DNA of 64,000 bases from Micropterus salmoides (GCF_014851395.1 NW_024041373.1:24973193-25037192); one strand, 5' to 3'. Shown: positions 46,380-60,299, numbered from the stretch's first letter. Notes: a model not told the origin generated them from the letters alone. Numbers and translations: made by a program.

Positions 46380-48540
46380 AAGTTCTGACTCTTAAAGTTG
46401 GAGGGCTGCAACCTATCATATTTGTTATAATGTATCGCCCCCCAAAACCGCCTGGAGGATTTTTATCAGAGCTTCCTGAATTTTTATCTACTCTGGTTTT
46501 AAATTATGAGAGAATTGTTCTTTGTGGCGATTTTAATATTCATGCTGATGACCCCACCAATGTTAATGCAACTGACTTTTTAAATATGGCCACTTCTTTT
46601 AACTTCAAATAACATGTCAAAGGGCAAACACATAACCGTGGTCATACACTGGACTTGGTTTTTACCCTGGGTGTCAGCATTTCCTCTGTGGAATTAGTGG
46701 ACATGACCATATCTGACCACAGATGTATTGTTTTTAGCTGCGATTCTCCTGTTACTCATGCCGCCTCACCAAGCTCCGTGTGTTGTCGCATCTTTAATGA
46801 ACAAAGTGTTTCAAAGTTTTGCACATTCTTTCAGAGCCAAAGCCAACACCTGTCTGATTCCAACACCATCAATCTGGTCGATCACTTCAATCATATCTGC
46901 TTGTCGTCACTAAATATTACTGCTCCTCTAAAGGTTAGGCCTACGTCTAAAGCTAGTAAGCAACCCTGGATAAATGACAGCATTCGCAGCCTAAAAAGGG
47001 AATGCAGGAAAGCAGAGCGCAGATGGAATAAATCCAGTCTCCAAGTCCATTACCTCAGTCTGAAGGATTTATTAATTAACTACAATAACGTGGTTAAGGA
47101 TGCGAGAACACACTATTTTTCTGAACTCATTACTACTCATAAACACAATCCCAGGTTTCTGTTTAAGACTGTGGATCAGCTGGTAAACCCAACCCCTCCT
47201 CGTGCCTCAGCTGGAAGTAATGATGACTGAATTGTTTTTATCTTATTTTACCAATAAGGTGGTGTCAATCAGAGCCTCTATTACCCACGCGGCCTCTTAC
47301 TCAGAGGTTCCTCACCAGCAACAAGAGAGTTTTAACCAGTTTTATCCCATCCCAAGTCTGATACTAAAAACAGTATCACAAATGAAAGTGTCCTCCAGCC
47401 CACTTGATGTAATACCTACAAAATGTTTACTGAAAGTAATAGATTCTGTTGGGCCCCATTTGATCTCTGTTTTCAACAGCTCCCTATCTACTGGTTGTGT
47501 CCCTGATTATTTTAAAACAGCTTGCGTTAACCCACTTTTAAAGAAACCTGGTTTAGATCCCTCCCTCCCACAAAATTTTAGACCAATTTCAAAACTGCCT
47601 TTTATTGCAAAGATTCTAGAAAGAATTGTGTCCAAACAGCTGCTCACTGTGCTGGAAAATAACAAATTATTTGAAAAGTTTCAGTCTGGTTTCAGGAAGT
47701 ACCACAGCACTGAGATTGTCCTGCTTAAAGTCACCAATGACCTTTTTATATATGTTTTTTGTATTTCTTTTCATATTTATGCTGATGACACACAAATATA
47801 ATTGCCCGTCAGATCCACATACTCTGGAATGCTGAGTTCACTTAACAACTGCCTTTGTGAAGTTAAAAAATTTATGTCAAATCATTTCCTCCAGCTGAAC
47901 TCAGACAAAACAGAAATCCTGGTCATTGGGTCACCTGTGGCAAAGAACCTTGGTGTTTGGTTTGATAGTAATTTAAATTTCAAGCAGCACACCACAAAGC
48001 TTGTTCAATCATGTTTTTATCAACTTAGAAATATAGCAAAAATTCAATCTGTTAACTTTTAAGGACACCGAGACCATTTTACACGCCTTCATCTCATCAC
48101 GCCTGGATTATTGCAACAGCCTTTTCACCTGTTTAACCCAAAAATCTACTGATCGACTCCAGACTGTCCAGAACTCAGCTGCCAGGCTTTTAACCAGAAC
48201 AAAGAAATATGACCACATTACTCCTATTTTAGCTTCATTACACTGGCTCCCAGTATGTTTTAGAATGGACTTTAAAATTCTATTGATTACTTTTAAAGCT
48301 CTTCATGGCCTCTCACCTTGTTATATTTCTGACCTTTTAGTCCCATACGCACCAGCACGTACCTTGAGATCCTCGGGCAGAGGTCTGTTGTCTGTTCCAG
48401 AGTCTCGACTGAAAACTAAAGGGGACAGAGCGTTTGCTGTCAGGGCCCCGAGGCTCTGGAACAGCCTGCCCGAGGAAATCAGATCAGCTGAGTCAGTGAA
48501 CTCTTTTTAGTCCCTTCTTAAAACATACTTTTATAGGAGA
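46380..48540 (+). pseudogene. LINE ORF2 endonuclease/reverse transcriptase, broken
   Basis: The AP-endonuclease part lacks its N-terminus but keeps MYRPPKPPGGFLSELP, the catalytic GDFNIHADD (GDFN 46526-46537) and SDHRCI (46712-46720). A stop follows near 46610. The reverse transcriptase starts in the next frame: LLKKPGLDPSLPQNFRPISK, IAKILERIVSKQLL and KFQSGFRKYHSTE. An internal deletion near 47740-47765 removes part of the palm, running directly into HIYADDTQI (YADD 47778-47789). After frame changes come LNSDKTEILVIGSP, NLGVWFDSNLNFK, then FISSRLDYCNSLF, SLHWLPVCFRMDFKILL and RLWNSLPEEIRSAESVNSF. The same C-terminal blocks occur in the truncated copy at 22305. Confidence 0.88.
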
Positions 48541-51500
48541 GCCTTTCCTGATTTTATTTGACTTTATTTTATCCCTTTTATTTTATTCTATTTTACTTAT
48601 ATGTGTATTTTAGTCTTTTCAATGTTTTCTTGCTTTTATCTTGTATTGTTTTTGTATTATTGTCTTTACACTTGTTAAAGCACTTTGTAACTTGTTTTTG
48701 AAAAGTGCTCTACAAATAAACATTATAATAATTATTATTAAGAGCCATTCTTTTTACCAAACCAATGTAAAAACATACGTTTTCAGACAAAAAGAGATAA
48801 TGAAAACTGATGACCATAACATAAACCCATGATATTGTTACATTAGATGTTTTTTTGAGGGATAACTTTGATATCACAAAGAAAAAAAAACAGCATCTTT
48901 CAAATAGGAATTCAGAGTGGTAAAAAATATTTCTGGCAAGCTAGCGGGCAATTTAAAGTGCTGTTGTACAAGGAAAAAAAGAAAGACGCAACTTTTTGCA
49001 AAAAACTATACATGAATTTGAGTCATGATTTCTTTTTTCAGTCTCTGCACAGGCATGCCTTGTTTAATGGACCGCCTGAAGCCTTTCTTTCCTAGAAAAC
49101 TGCATCCTCTTGCAGTTTGGAAGCGGGACTGTCTTTTTCAATTAATTGCACAACACTGTCTGAAACACTATGACAAACAACAGAGCTCCTCAACATAAGG
49201 ACTTCAGGTTTATGTGCACCCCTGCCTGGTGCTGCTCATTTCAGAGAAGTAGCTTAATTTCCATTATCGACTGTAGTTTGTTTTCCATTATTGACCACGA
49301 GAAATGTTTGTTTTCTTTGTGCCGCTTCTGACCTCCCAACAGCTACCTTGGATACTATCTCCTCATGAATAATGTTAAGAAACATCAATGAAAGGGAGTG
49401 ATTCAGTCTCCCGCTCCCTACCTTTGAAAAATCTATGCCTGGAAACTCTGTACGTGGTTACTGTAAGAATCATCAATTTGTGAATTTCAGTGTATTGCAG
49501 GAGGTAGAGAATGGTGTATTTTCCCTCAACCTGTCTTGAAAACCTGAGGAAAGAGGGATAGCATGTAAGCATTTAGATTACAAGAACAGACAGCAGCACC
49601 TTTGTGGGTTGGGCCACATTAAGTTGATCAAAACATAATGAAGTTGAAGACGCAGTGGATGGATTTGAGGTGTAAACTGTGGCTGCATTGCTGCTGTCTT
49701 TGTGTCTCTATAGCTTTCAAGCATTTAGTGGCCTAGCTCAGAAAATGTCACTGATTTATTGACTCCCTAGGTGCTTCTCCTCGGATCAGTGGATGGGACT
49801 CTGCTGGGTTTTTTTATGTTTCAGCTGGGGACAGAAAGTGACCAGACCTTTGCAGTTAAAGTTCCCTAACTTTGTCACTCTCTGTCCATTGGGCTCAGGC
49901 TTTTTGCATGCATGTTCATGCAGTGGCCATTCAAAATAGATATCATTTGGCGTGACTTTCAATTAGGTAAAGCAGAAGCAGAACCAGGTTATCGCTACTG
50001 TCAAATGTAAATAAATAAATTATGACAGTATCGGATATGAACTCAAGAACTCTTGGCTTGATTCTACAAGCTTTGACTCTTTGACTGGATGACTAGCTAA
50101 CAGGCTGGCTTACTAACTGACTGCTCTTACATTTTCCTCCAGACAGACGACAGTTTTTCTGTGGCTTTCACATCAGTGAGCAGCGGTGTGAATGAACTCA
50201 TATCCTTTTGTGTTCTGGGAGCGTTTAGGCTGAGCTCACGGTGCTGCTGGGTATTGACGGGGGTTGTGAAGCGTGATATTAGGCGCAGGCCTTCGTGCCG
50301 GGACACCTCAGAACCTTAACAATCTGGAAGCATTGCTGACCTCTCTGCAGTTACTGACAGAAGTCTCTTAGCTGGAAGAAAACGCAGCTTTGGGTCAGGA
50401 CTTTCGGTTCAGATAACGGGGGAGAGTCAGAAGGTAAATATGATGTCAGAAGACAGATTACTGAGCAGCATGGGGCATATGGTATGTACACAGCACAGAA
50501 CAGTGTCACATATGGCTAAATATGGCACCTTTTGACTTAACTGGTTGATATGCACTAAACCTGATGCTGAGATAACTAGGAGTTGGTTCTGAAGATTTGG
50601 TTTCTTGATTTTGAGACCCAAACCTACTGGTAGAAAATGAAAGACTGTCTCAACATATAATCTGTACTAACTTTAACTTTACCTATACCATTTATGAATG
50701 TAAATTCATAGCCAGGCAAAACACAAAATGCACCCAGACTTGAACATAAGATACGAAACACATAATAAAATACACACAGGACATGACAGAAATATACAAA
50801 ACATGCAAATCTACCGCACAAGCTTACATAAAATACAGAGTCAGTCAATTCTTAAAATAATAATAAATTGCCTTCATCACCACGTGCTTCAGTCACTCCT
50901 ACTGTCAAAATCTTTACTTATAATATAATTTCCTGCACATCAGTATATATTACTTTCTATGGCTGTACCAAACAATCCAGCTCAGCATAGGGACATTAAC
51001 AAACAGCTCTTTTATCTTTACTGATCATTTCACCACAAACACATACACCATGCTGCTCAGTGAAATTGGTTTAAAGATTGATATCGCTCGGTCTGACCTG
51101 TATGTCTGTTAACAGCATTACATTCAGTAAGTAAATCAGTCACAGTGGTGACCTTCGACCTCTGCAGTGGGGTTTTTTCTGTGTGCAATCATTCAGTAAA
51201 TCTGACCCCACAGATTTTGTTTCTTTTCTTTGTCATTGTCTGATATGGCAGCACTATAAATATCCCGCATCTCTGGCTGTTATTTAATTTCTCTGTGAGT
51301 GCCGCACAAAATTTATGGTAAAAATCTCCTGCAGTTTCTCTGCAGATTTCTCCATAGGGCACGTATCTCTGCTGCCCGGCTTAGCATGCTGCAATCAGGA
51401 ACAGGCGAATTTATAACTGAGACAGAGATAACCTCTGCTCTCCAACCCACTCACAGTTCGTATCCAGGCTAACGATTCCTTTTCTGTGTCTGGCTCAATC

Positions 51501-51921
51501 CTTTGTTGTCACTCTCTCTCTGTCGCTCTGTCTCTTGGCTGCTTCCTTGACGTCCTTCACTGTCACTGCCAACACCTGTTTCTTCTCACCCAATCTCTTG
51601 CTGACAAGAGCAGCGTTAATCTCAGCAAAATGTTATCTTCTTGAATGGAAGGGGAAATACAGCAGGGCTTTCTTTTTGTAACCTTTGTGTTCACGTTGTG
51701 ATGATTAGCTGTAATTCCCTGATAAGTGTGAATAAATAGGGTCTTGTAGCGTGCACAAAGGGAATATTCAAGGTCAGTGCTAGTCATGTCAACATGGCAT
51801 TAAATACAAATTCACAAGTCAACTAAAAAGGCATATATGAAAACAAATAATCAAATACACATTTGATTTGTTTTCTCTTAGGTTTCATAGTCTCATTTTT
51901 GAAAGAATTAAAATTGCAGCA

Positions 51922-51923
<2 letters not shown>

Positions 51924-52009
<86 letters not shown>
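51924..52009 (+). repeat. (AC)n microsatellite
   Basis: Uninterrupted, about 43 units; the longest simple repeat in the window and probably polymorphic. Confidence 0.98.
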
Positions 52010-52010
<1 letters not shown>

Positions 52011-55000
52011 ATTAATGCAATCAATTATTTTCTCAGATCCCAGTATGATGTCTTTTTACTTATTTATTCCAAGTGGTCACCTTAGTCTAGTAAAAAAATT
52101 AATAACAGAGGAAAGCAGCACATCCTCAGTCATTTCTCCTTAATATACCATATGACCATATATACCATAAGTATCGCTGTCTGTCAACTGACCAGTTGAT
52201 TAATTGACTAATTCTTTCAGCTCTAAAATTAAATTAGTAAAATCTTGTATATGTCATTTGGTTAACAGAAATTCCGACTTTATTAACTAAAAAGAAAATC
52301 TGTAACAATCACTTAGCCTGGCACCAACATGTTGACAAAAACACAAATAACACATGAATGAGCTCTATAAAGAAGTCAATTACAGAATTGTGATCTCGTG
52401 TATTCAAAACCTTTGGCAGGACAACAGGTCATAAAAAAATCTTTTGTTCTTTCTCGTCACATTCCTATTCAAAATGCAAATCCCATGTAAGAGGAATTAA
52501 GATGAATCCCAGGTCAAATTGATGTTCAGCTGTACTCTTTATGTAAATTATGCACTACATTAGATTAAACACCTCAAATCGCTTTGTCTCAGTCAACAGA
52601 TTTCATTGCTCTGTGGTTAATTCAGCATTTTTATTCTGTGAAGGCTGCACAGCTTCTTGAAGCTCTCTGAGCTCGGCGTTACGGGGCTCTGAAATTGTCC
52701 TCTGCAATGAGATCCATCTCAGTCAATGAAGATGTGCACATTTACAGTAGTTACTCTACTGTTTGAAATGCCTACTGCTGGCAGTTTATTGTGGTAAACC
52801 AGCAGAGAATGGAGGTGACAAATTGATGAAGAGCCTAACGACTGTAAAGGATGGTAACTGAGCTCTTTGTGCATCAGTGGCTTCAGGTTCACAGGGTTAA
52901 TGGGGTATTTCTCATCTAAAACCGTGATGGCAAGTCTGCTATAGAGTGAATGCGTTGATGTCACTTCCGGAACACGCTGGCAAAACATCTGTGACCATGG
53001 CTGCATTTAGCACACCGTAAGTAAAACAAGTGATTATTTGCTCAAATTAAAAGGCAGTCGGACTCGACAGTGATCCTTACCAGAACCAGTGGTCTAGCTC
53101 TTTCACATTTTAGATGTGTTATTTGTGTTTTAGCTGATTCAAGCTAACACTACTGTTCGTCTTTCTGCCACTCAGTGACCGTAACTGCGTTCTGTGACAT
53201 CATGCGGACGCCCTTTATAGAGGACTGCGAGTAATGTAGAGAGGATAGAGTGGGACGTGGAGGAGAGGATACGAGGTGGTGAATTAATGATGTAATCTAG
53301 ACCTGTGCAAGAATGTCTGAAATCAATATTTGTCTCTTATTCCTCTTTTCCCCCCCTTTTCTTTTTCCTTTTGTCTCTCTTCACCACTTTGCCATTATTC
53401 CTCATCTTATTTACAAATATACAAAACTATATATGTACAGTATTTGGTAGGCTTACTTAATATTTTAATAGAGCCTATGTAATAACAATGTGAATATATT
53501 AGTAGTTCACTAAAACACATTAATATTACAAAGTTATCAAATATAAGGCATTATCAAAAGGCTATTTTACTAGGGTCAAATTTATTATTCCATAGACCTT
53601 CACACGGCGTCACACTGTCCACAACGTTGATCATATTGTCACTACATAGAACACATTACACTGTATCGGCAGCGCTGTTAGCAGCACTGATGTTTGGGTT
53701 TAACTGCTATCGGCTCTTGTTAAGGCTGTTGATCATCTGTTGCTGTACCTGAAGGTGATGAGATAATGACACTTTTGTTTGTCAGATTATAAAAATACTG
53801 CACTATAAAACAAATTTGGAGATAGGTAAACAAGAGCTGATGCAGTGATATGTTGGTGAATTGTCTCTCTCCATCTCTTGTTTGCTCTCTTATTACATAA
53901 ATTGCATCTTGTTGTTGTAGGTACACAAGCATGTCCATGCTCTGGTGTAGGTGCACGTGTAAACCAAAACCAAAAGTTGGATTAATAGATGTGGGAAGCA
54001 TAACAAACACCTATTATAAAGTTTTTATGGTAAATGTGTTAGCAAACAATCACATATTTACATGATCGGCAGTAATATTATTATTCATAGTCATGGTCTG
54101 CCCACCCGACGAATATATGATCAATAGTTTTTTTAATCTGTGAATTTTGCATGCTATTTCATGATACAGTGTACTGTGGAATGACAATAAAGAATTCTTG
54201 AATTTATTAATTCTTCTTTTAACTATGTTTTGGTCTCCACCAACTACTTGCAAACTTTGTCTATGTGCCATTCTGTAATGAGCAGTGAGCACACTGTACA
54301 GTGGGTTTATCATAGATTTTGCTGTGGCTGGAAAAGAAGCTGATGATGGCGGTGGGAGTGAACAACAACAGTAAAGTTGTAGGGCGTAAAACCAAAACAC
54401 TGGCCTGAAAGATGCTAAAATGGTCCATAAAGCTGTGGGGAACTGCAGAGTCAGGTGATGGGGTCGTCTGTATGAGCAGATCTAGATCTAGATCTTCAGA
54501 AAAACCTAATTTAAATTACAAGACTGTCCTCATGAAAAAAGCATAGCATCAATTAAGAAAATGGCTAAATCCATCGCATGTTTACGTTCAAGTGACAATG
54601 CCCTCTAGAGGCTGTAGTAATTATGTCTCTTGTCCATCTGGAGCAAAGGAGGAAGTAGTGTGATAGCAGCGAAAGGTTAATATGTTCTTAAATTCACAGG
54701 CCAGTCCCACAAAGATGGATTTCACATCTGTTTTGTAGTTCCTTTATCTGATCACATAAAAAAGAGGATGTTAATTTGAACTGAAGCAATCCTAGCAGAC
54801 GTTTTCCACCCCTTTTTTGTGTGAACACATCCAAACATTGCCAGACTTAAATAATGAGATTTTGTTTCCGCCTGCAGGAGAGATTTGTGTAAAATTCCAC
54901 AATGTTCAAGCTTTCATCTAACCTCTCATTAGATGGGCTCCTCAGTATTTTTGTTCTGTGGCTTGAATTTATACACATATAAGGCGTGTTGTACTTGTCA

Positions 55001-55415
55001 TTGTCTTTCTGCTCACTGTTTCACCAAAGGTTCTTATGTGGGCAATTTTTCATCTGTACTCAAATTTATTTTAGCCGCCTGCCTCTATCTCTGTCTCTGT
55101 CTGTCTGTTTGGAGGAAGAGGGGCAATACATCAGATACCTTAACTTTTCCTTTTGTCTTCGGGGGCAAAGAGGTCTGCAGAAAAGAAGCCAGAATAAAAA
55201 TGTAATTTCTGCTGAAGTGAGACAGTGACACATTTTACAGTCCGTGACCTCTGCACTGAAGTGTTGTGGAAAAGTTTCAGTGGTTGGATTGTTTTGTTAA
55301 TTGGTTTTAGTGTCGGGATCCTGCTTATGGTTTCAATACTTAGGAAGTCTTTGTGGAGGCTCTATTTTTGAAATATCATGCAATATGAAATTTGTGTTTT
55401 AATGTGTGAAGAGAC

Positions 55416-55420
<5 letters not shown>

Positions 55421-55464
<44 letters not shown>
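55421..55464 (+). repeat. (GT)n microsatellite
   Basis: Uninterrupted GT repeat, about 22 units. Confidence 0.98.
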
Positions 55465-55465
<1 letters not shown>

Positions 55466-56639
55466 TCGTCATGTCCTTTTACATGAATTCCATCTCAGTG
55501 GTTCTGCCAAAAACCAACATGCACTTGAAACAATTAGGAAGAGACGAGTGCAAACGACTCGAAATTGGCTCCAAACAGCATAGACATTAAAGTATCAAAT
55601 TATCAACAAACAACTAAAATTGGGTCCTTTATGTCCATTTAATGATAATCAAGAAGTAGTGACAAAGCGTGGGCAGATGAAGGGACTGCATTCAGTCCGG
55701 GCCACGCAGTGAGCAGCCTGTCTAATGTATTCCTGTCCCTTTGTAAATGTGTCATTTGTTGCATTTCAGTTTGTCGCTTGCAAACACTGATAAGGGAAAT
55801 GGAAAAGGGAGCCTTGGATCTCCTCCAAGTTTTTAAAAAATGTTTTCCCTCTTGTCGTCCTTCATTTTGGAAGGTCTCACACACTCTAAAAATGTGAAGC
55901 TTCATCGGAGGTTCTTTAAGGGACCATACTGGTTTTTGTTCATTTTGTTTCAGTATAAAATGGATTTTACAGAAACTTGACACTTATTGTTTTATAGATT
56001 TTTTGTACATGTAATAGGTTTGCAAAGTGAAAAACCCCGAAGTCCACCCCCAAAAGGAGTTACATCTCTCCCAGAAAACACTTCTCCTGAACTGCCAGAT
56101 AACTCAATTATAGTCCAGCCTTTACTTCCGTAAACTATCTGTGTCTAACTAACATACGTCATAATGTTTACCTAGCGGCTACTGTGGCGAAAGATATTAA
56201 ATAATTTGTTACAAATTAATAACTTACCACTATGAAATGTCTTGCTCCAGTCTAAGTTGCAAAGCTGGTACTGGTGGTGAGCATTTTAGTACAACCCCTA
56301 AATAAAATTATGAACCTGAAAATGAGCATAATGACCTCTTTAATATTTTTCACACTTTATAGTGACCATTTGGTCACACGATTTTTTGGTTAGTTTCATG
56401 CTGCATTGTGAGTGGGGAGTGCTTTCAAAATAAAAAAGCACTGCATCTGTCACTGAAACTTAAATCAGAAGATAAAAAATATACATGCATTAAAAATTAT
56501 GAAAGGGATCATTTGGATTTGGTAGTATTTCACAGTATTGTTGTGAACAGGGCTGCAAATTAACACACGGCAAGTGTGTACCAAATGTGGGTAGATTTTC
56601 CTTTGGTAACTAAATGTTGGTCAGTTAATCGGTCCCCAC

Positions 56640-56935
56640 TGTACCAAGGGATCTAAAATACTGTAACACACTGATTAGGGGGGTTCATTGGTTGTTGTTT
56701 ATGTTCATTTCATGTTGTGTTTGATTGGCGTACATTTGTAAGGGGGTGGGCGTTGGGGGATATAAGTCGGGAGGGAAAGAGGGGAGAACGTAGCTGCTTT
56801 CATACAGAGACCCCCTCAATAAATCTGCCAATATGCCACATTCGCTCATTCACAGTGAATAAAAGTTGGTGGCATAATCCTGCAACCCTGTGTTCTTTTA
56901 TATAGTGGTCCAGCTTTACCAGAACCAGTGGCGTA
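56640..56935 (+). mobile_element. probable solo LTR
   Basis: A TATA-like TATAAG at 56761-56766 and a polyadenylation signal AATAAA at 56818-56823, 52 bases apart, are followed by a T/G-rich stretch. This compact promoter-plus-polyA order is typical of a retrotransposon LTR. A second AATAAA follows near 56860. No primer binding site, gag/pol or second LTR was found, so it would be a solo LTR. Exact ends and superfamily are unknown. Confidence 0.45.
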
Positions 56936-56941
56936 CAAAAA

Positions 56942-57110
56942 GACTGTTACGTGTAACACATTACCGGAATGATGGCTGTGACTTTTCGCGTTCCGTCTCC
57001 AACATTCACTGTCAGAAGCGCATAAAATTTGTGCTTTCATACAGCTCACCAAGCCGGCATGTTGGCGTAATACTCCTGTAAAATAATACAGTGTGAAAGC
57101 GGCTTGCATT
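56942..57110. repeat. possible DNA-transposon fragment
   Basis: CpG-bearing segment ending in GTGTGAAAGCGGCTTGCATT. It includes GTGCTTTCATACAGCTC, which repeats a word of the LTR-like block (GCTTTCATACAG near 56795). It resembles short teleost elements with ends of the GTGTGAAAGC type. Confidence 0.3.
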
Positions 57111-60020
57111 AGGAACTACAAAAGTTGTGTTTGCGTGTCATTTACCATATGTAGGAACCAAAACCAACAGAAAAATGCTGACGAAAAGGAGGCTGAAGCA
57201 GAACGTAAAAGAAAGTTGGAGGTCCAGTCTAGTGTCTGATCCACTGTCAGATCATCTTATGGTCCAGCGGTCCTCCCCAGAGATCAAGCAGTATGATCCA
57301 TAGACTGTAAGCTGCAGGACTCAACTCAAACAGGAGACCAGACTTCCTGGATTGTAGAGCGTAACAATTTACTGTCTTCAGTACATTTAATAGCAACAAT
57401 ATAATTTAGCTTAAAATTTAAGTTTGTATTCAACATAATACCTGATTATCACAATTAAGAGTACTGTAACAAATGTATGTGACACAAAAAGGCAGTTTAT
57501 TATTTTGGCCGGTAAAAAATATGCTTCAAATGCAGTTTTTTTTAAATGACCAGTAGCAATGTAAAATAGCAAATCATCATACAACTGCTCCTCAATTCAA
57601 AGGGAGCAAGGCTAAAATATTCTTAAAGGGTTCCTTAAAGAACTCTTGTATTATTGGACCATCATAGCCCCTATAGAGTGAAATATGTTTCTGGGATTTC
57701 CGCTGGTTTGCAGAAAAAAAAAAAAACTAAACGTTCTTCAGAGACTTTTTACTTCCAGAGTGCAGATGCTCCACCCTGCCATTTGGTATTCTGTTTATGA
57801 CTGTGGAAACAGAAACTCTGTCATTTTGGCTGTGCTGCACAATCAAAGCCGATCCAAGGGCTTTGATTACATTTTAAAAAGAAAAATAACAGTTTTCGTC
57901 AACCTGGCGGACGAGTCAGCCTGCCTCATTGTTATTTAGCTTCTTTTGTTTTTTCAAAGGAATCTGTGATTGTGAAGTTTTCTTGCCATCAGCCCCTCAC
58001 ACACACATACAGACCCACACTTCAAACCAATCAGTAGTCGGAGCAGCCACCTGCACTGCTCCATTAGTGGACTATGAAATGAAAGTTAACAGATTCATAC
58101 CATGAAATATGACCAGCAAAGGCCAACTAAGACTGTGCTGAATCACAATGCTGCTTAAACTACTCAATAAAATTAAAATCTGTCACAACTTTTCCTAACT
58201 CACTTCCATGTGTGCTCTGTGTCTGCACTGATTTGCTCTTCAATTAATTAAGGATAGCAGCATAATCACAAACCAGCTGCGGCAGGGCCTTTAAGCCAGA
58301 CTGGGGAACAGTTTTGCATTAAGATAATAAATAGTTTGGCTGTTTCATAAGTTACATGGTCTGTAGCCATGTGTGTGTACTAGTACAGTTTCACAGCGTC
58401 CCTGTAACCATAGTAAGTAACTCTACTCCTGCTTGCGTGTGCATGTGTGAGAGGAGAGGGCGAGACTTTAGTATATTTCTTGATTTGATGTGAAAATAAA
58501 GTCACTGAGGGTCTGAAAAAGGTAGGCAGTGGACCAAACCACTGTGAGGCATATGAGGGGGGGGCATAATCTTTTCAGAACTTCAAAACGCATTGGACTC
58601 ATAGTGGAGAGTAAGATCTGTTTGTGTACCAAATACATTTACTAGAAACTGATGGACAACAGTGGTTAAATTTACATTTTTGGATCTAAATTGCCAGGGA
58701 CAATAGCTGGATTTCAGTAGGAACCATCCCTACTAAATTCTAAGCTCTTAGTTTGCGGCATGTGGAGCTATCAGGGGTCTCTGGGAGAAATACTTTCTGC
58801 TTTTCTATTTTCTTAACCCCAACCAAGTAGTTTTGGTGCCTAAACCTAACCAAGTAGTAAGGTTTTCTGGCTGTAAGGCCTGGGGGTAATCTTCTCCCAC
58901 GTGCCATAGTGCGTGAATTTCGACAGCGTAGTGTTGTCTGAAATCTGAGACTTTACGCATGATTGTAACATTTGACCGCTTTTTATTATTATTATTATTT
59001 TTATTGGTGAATTGCAACCAAACTGAGTATTTTCACCAAAATAACCCACTAAAAATAATGATGGCTTCTATTGGACAACAGTATAAAGGTACTTAGTGGA
59101 AAAAACACATGTTAAACTCAGCTACGTAGCCAAGGTTGTGACTGTTGTGTTCTCTGCCTGCTTTGTTTAGCTCCTCTGGTGCTTTTACATGCGTGTCCCT
59201 TCAGCTTCAGGCCTGATGCTGTTTCAAGGGAGACAGCTCATCACGATGAGTGACGGGACGGATGTGAACTACGGAGTTCAAGCATAACTGGAATCAAGCA
59301 TTCAGTGGCTCAAGGCAAAGAGTTGCATAAAGTGACTTTAATCATTATAATGGTCTTTATTCCTCCTTGTGGAGAATTTCATTCAGATTCAGTGACTTGC
59401 TCAAAAGACACTTAAACAGCTTGTATGCTTTCCAAATTGGAAAGCTCGAGAGTCCCTGCTCAAACCTCAGTGATGCCCGGACTGCCCTCCACTGGACTCC
59501 AGCTGAATCGAGTTGACTTTAAGGTTTGATTCCTTGCTGCTGAATAAATAACTGGATTTCCCCCAGAGCATATTGCAGAACTTTCATCATCCTTTAGATC
59601 TATATTCAAAGCACTTTCACATATGTTGAGTGTAGAATCAAGATAAAAAGGTGTTAAAGCATCTGTTTCAAGGGACTCCTTGCACATCTGCATCATCTTC
59701 TTAAGACTAATGAAAACGCAGTAGTTTTCTATGCTTTCATTTTTGTTATAGTAAGTTGTAGCAGATCTAGGCTACGTTTAATTTAATACAGTTATGAAAA
59801 TTAATATTTTCGGGAATATTAATTTATGCCTCGAAACTAGGAGCACCACCTAAAGATTTGCTTGTCCGCCCAAGGCTTTCGGTCCTTGAGTACAGCCTGA
59901 GAATTACACGGATTTCTGGTAATTCATTAGTTGTTACTGGTTCAGTTATTCTGAAATCGTAAACTATACTCAGTCAGTCAATCTCAAATCTGAGGGTCTA
60001 TGTATAGGGACTCTAGATTC
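57111..60020. other. intergenic stretch, no gene seen
   Basis: Only a likely dispersed repeat near 58815-58860 stands out. It reads GGTGCCTAAACCTAACCAAG, with the AACCAAGTAGT unit occurring twice. No exon or RNA gene is supported. Confidence 0.55.
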
Positions 60021-60023
60021 TTA

Positions 60024-60051
60024 ACACACACACACACACACACACACACAC
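60024..60051 (+). repeat. (AC)n microsatellite
   Basis: About 14 AC units. Confidence 0.95.
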
Positions 60052-60299
60052 CTGTGCTCAAGGTGAATTTATTAACTAACAAAAGAGAGTACAATAGTGG
60101 GGTAAATGTGGTAATATTACAGGGACAACAGTCAATATGACAACCAGAAGGTAATGAACAGGGTAGCCTATGTAAGGCTCAATTGAATTTCAGTTTATAT
60201 TGTAGAGGGAGAGAATTCGACGAGTATGAGGGAATGAATGTTAACCTAAATTATGTTGCAGATTTAGTTTGACTAATCTAGGGGTTTATTAACTGTGGA

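Larger units (their letters stand above)
45300..48745 (+). mobile_element. L2-clade LINE, nearly full length but broken
   Basis: In order: a GC-richer 5' region, ORF1 with an SGNH/GDSL-esterase domain, ORF2 with part of an endonuclease, a reverse transcriptase and its C-terminal region, and a 3' end (AAAAGTGCTCTACAAATAAA, then ATTATTATTA) typical of L2 elements with a short-repeat tail. An esterase in ORF1 is known from fish L2 and CR1 LINEs. Frameshifts, stops and internal deletions are scattered through both ORFs, so it cannot move by itself. The 5' boundary around 45300 is approximate; it abuts the decayed Tc1 element. Confidence 0.85.
48750..56600. other. intergenic stretch, no gene seen
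   Basis: Apart from the CA and TG microsatellites, no gene, exon or complete element is recognisable. GTGGAATGACAATAAAGAAT near 54175 resembles a LINE tail. The segment 54584-54680 may share a dispersed repeat with 38640-38700. Confidence 0.6.

Noticed and set aside
51823..52143. 60- and 91-codon ORFs with Cys-Val or Thr-His repeats
   Set aside because: Encoded by the 86-bp AC microsatellite.
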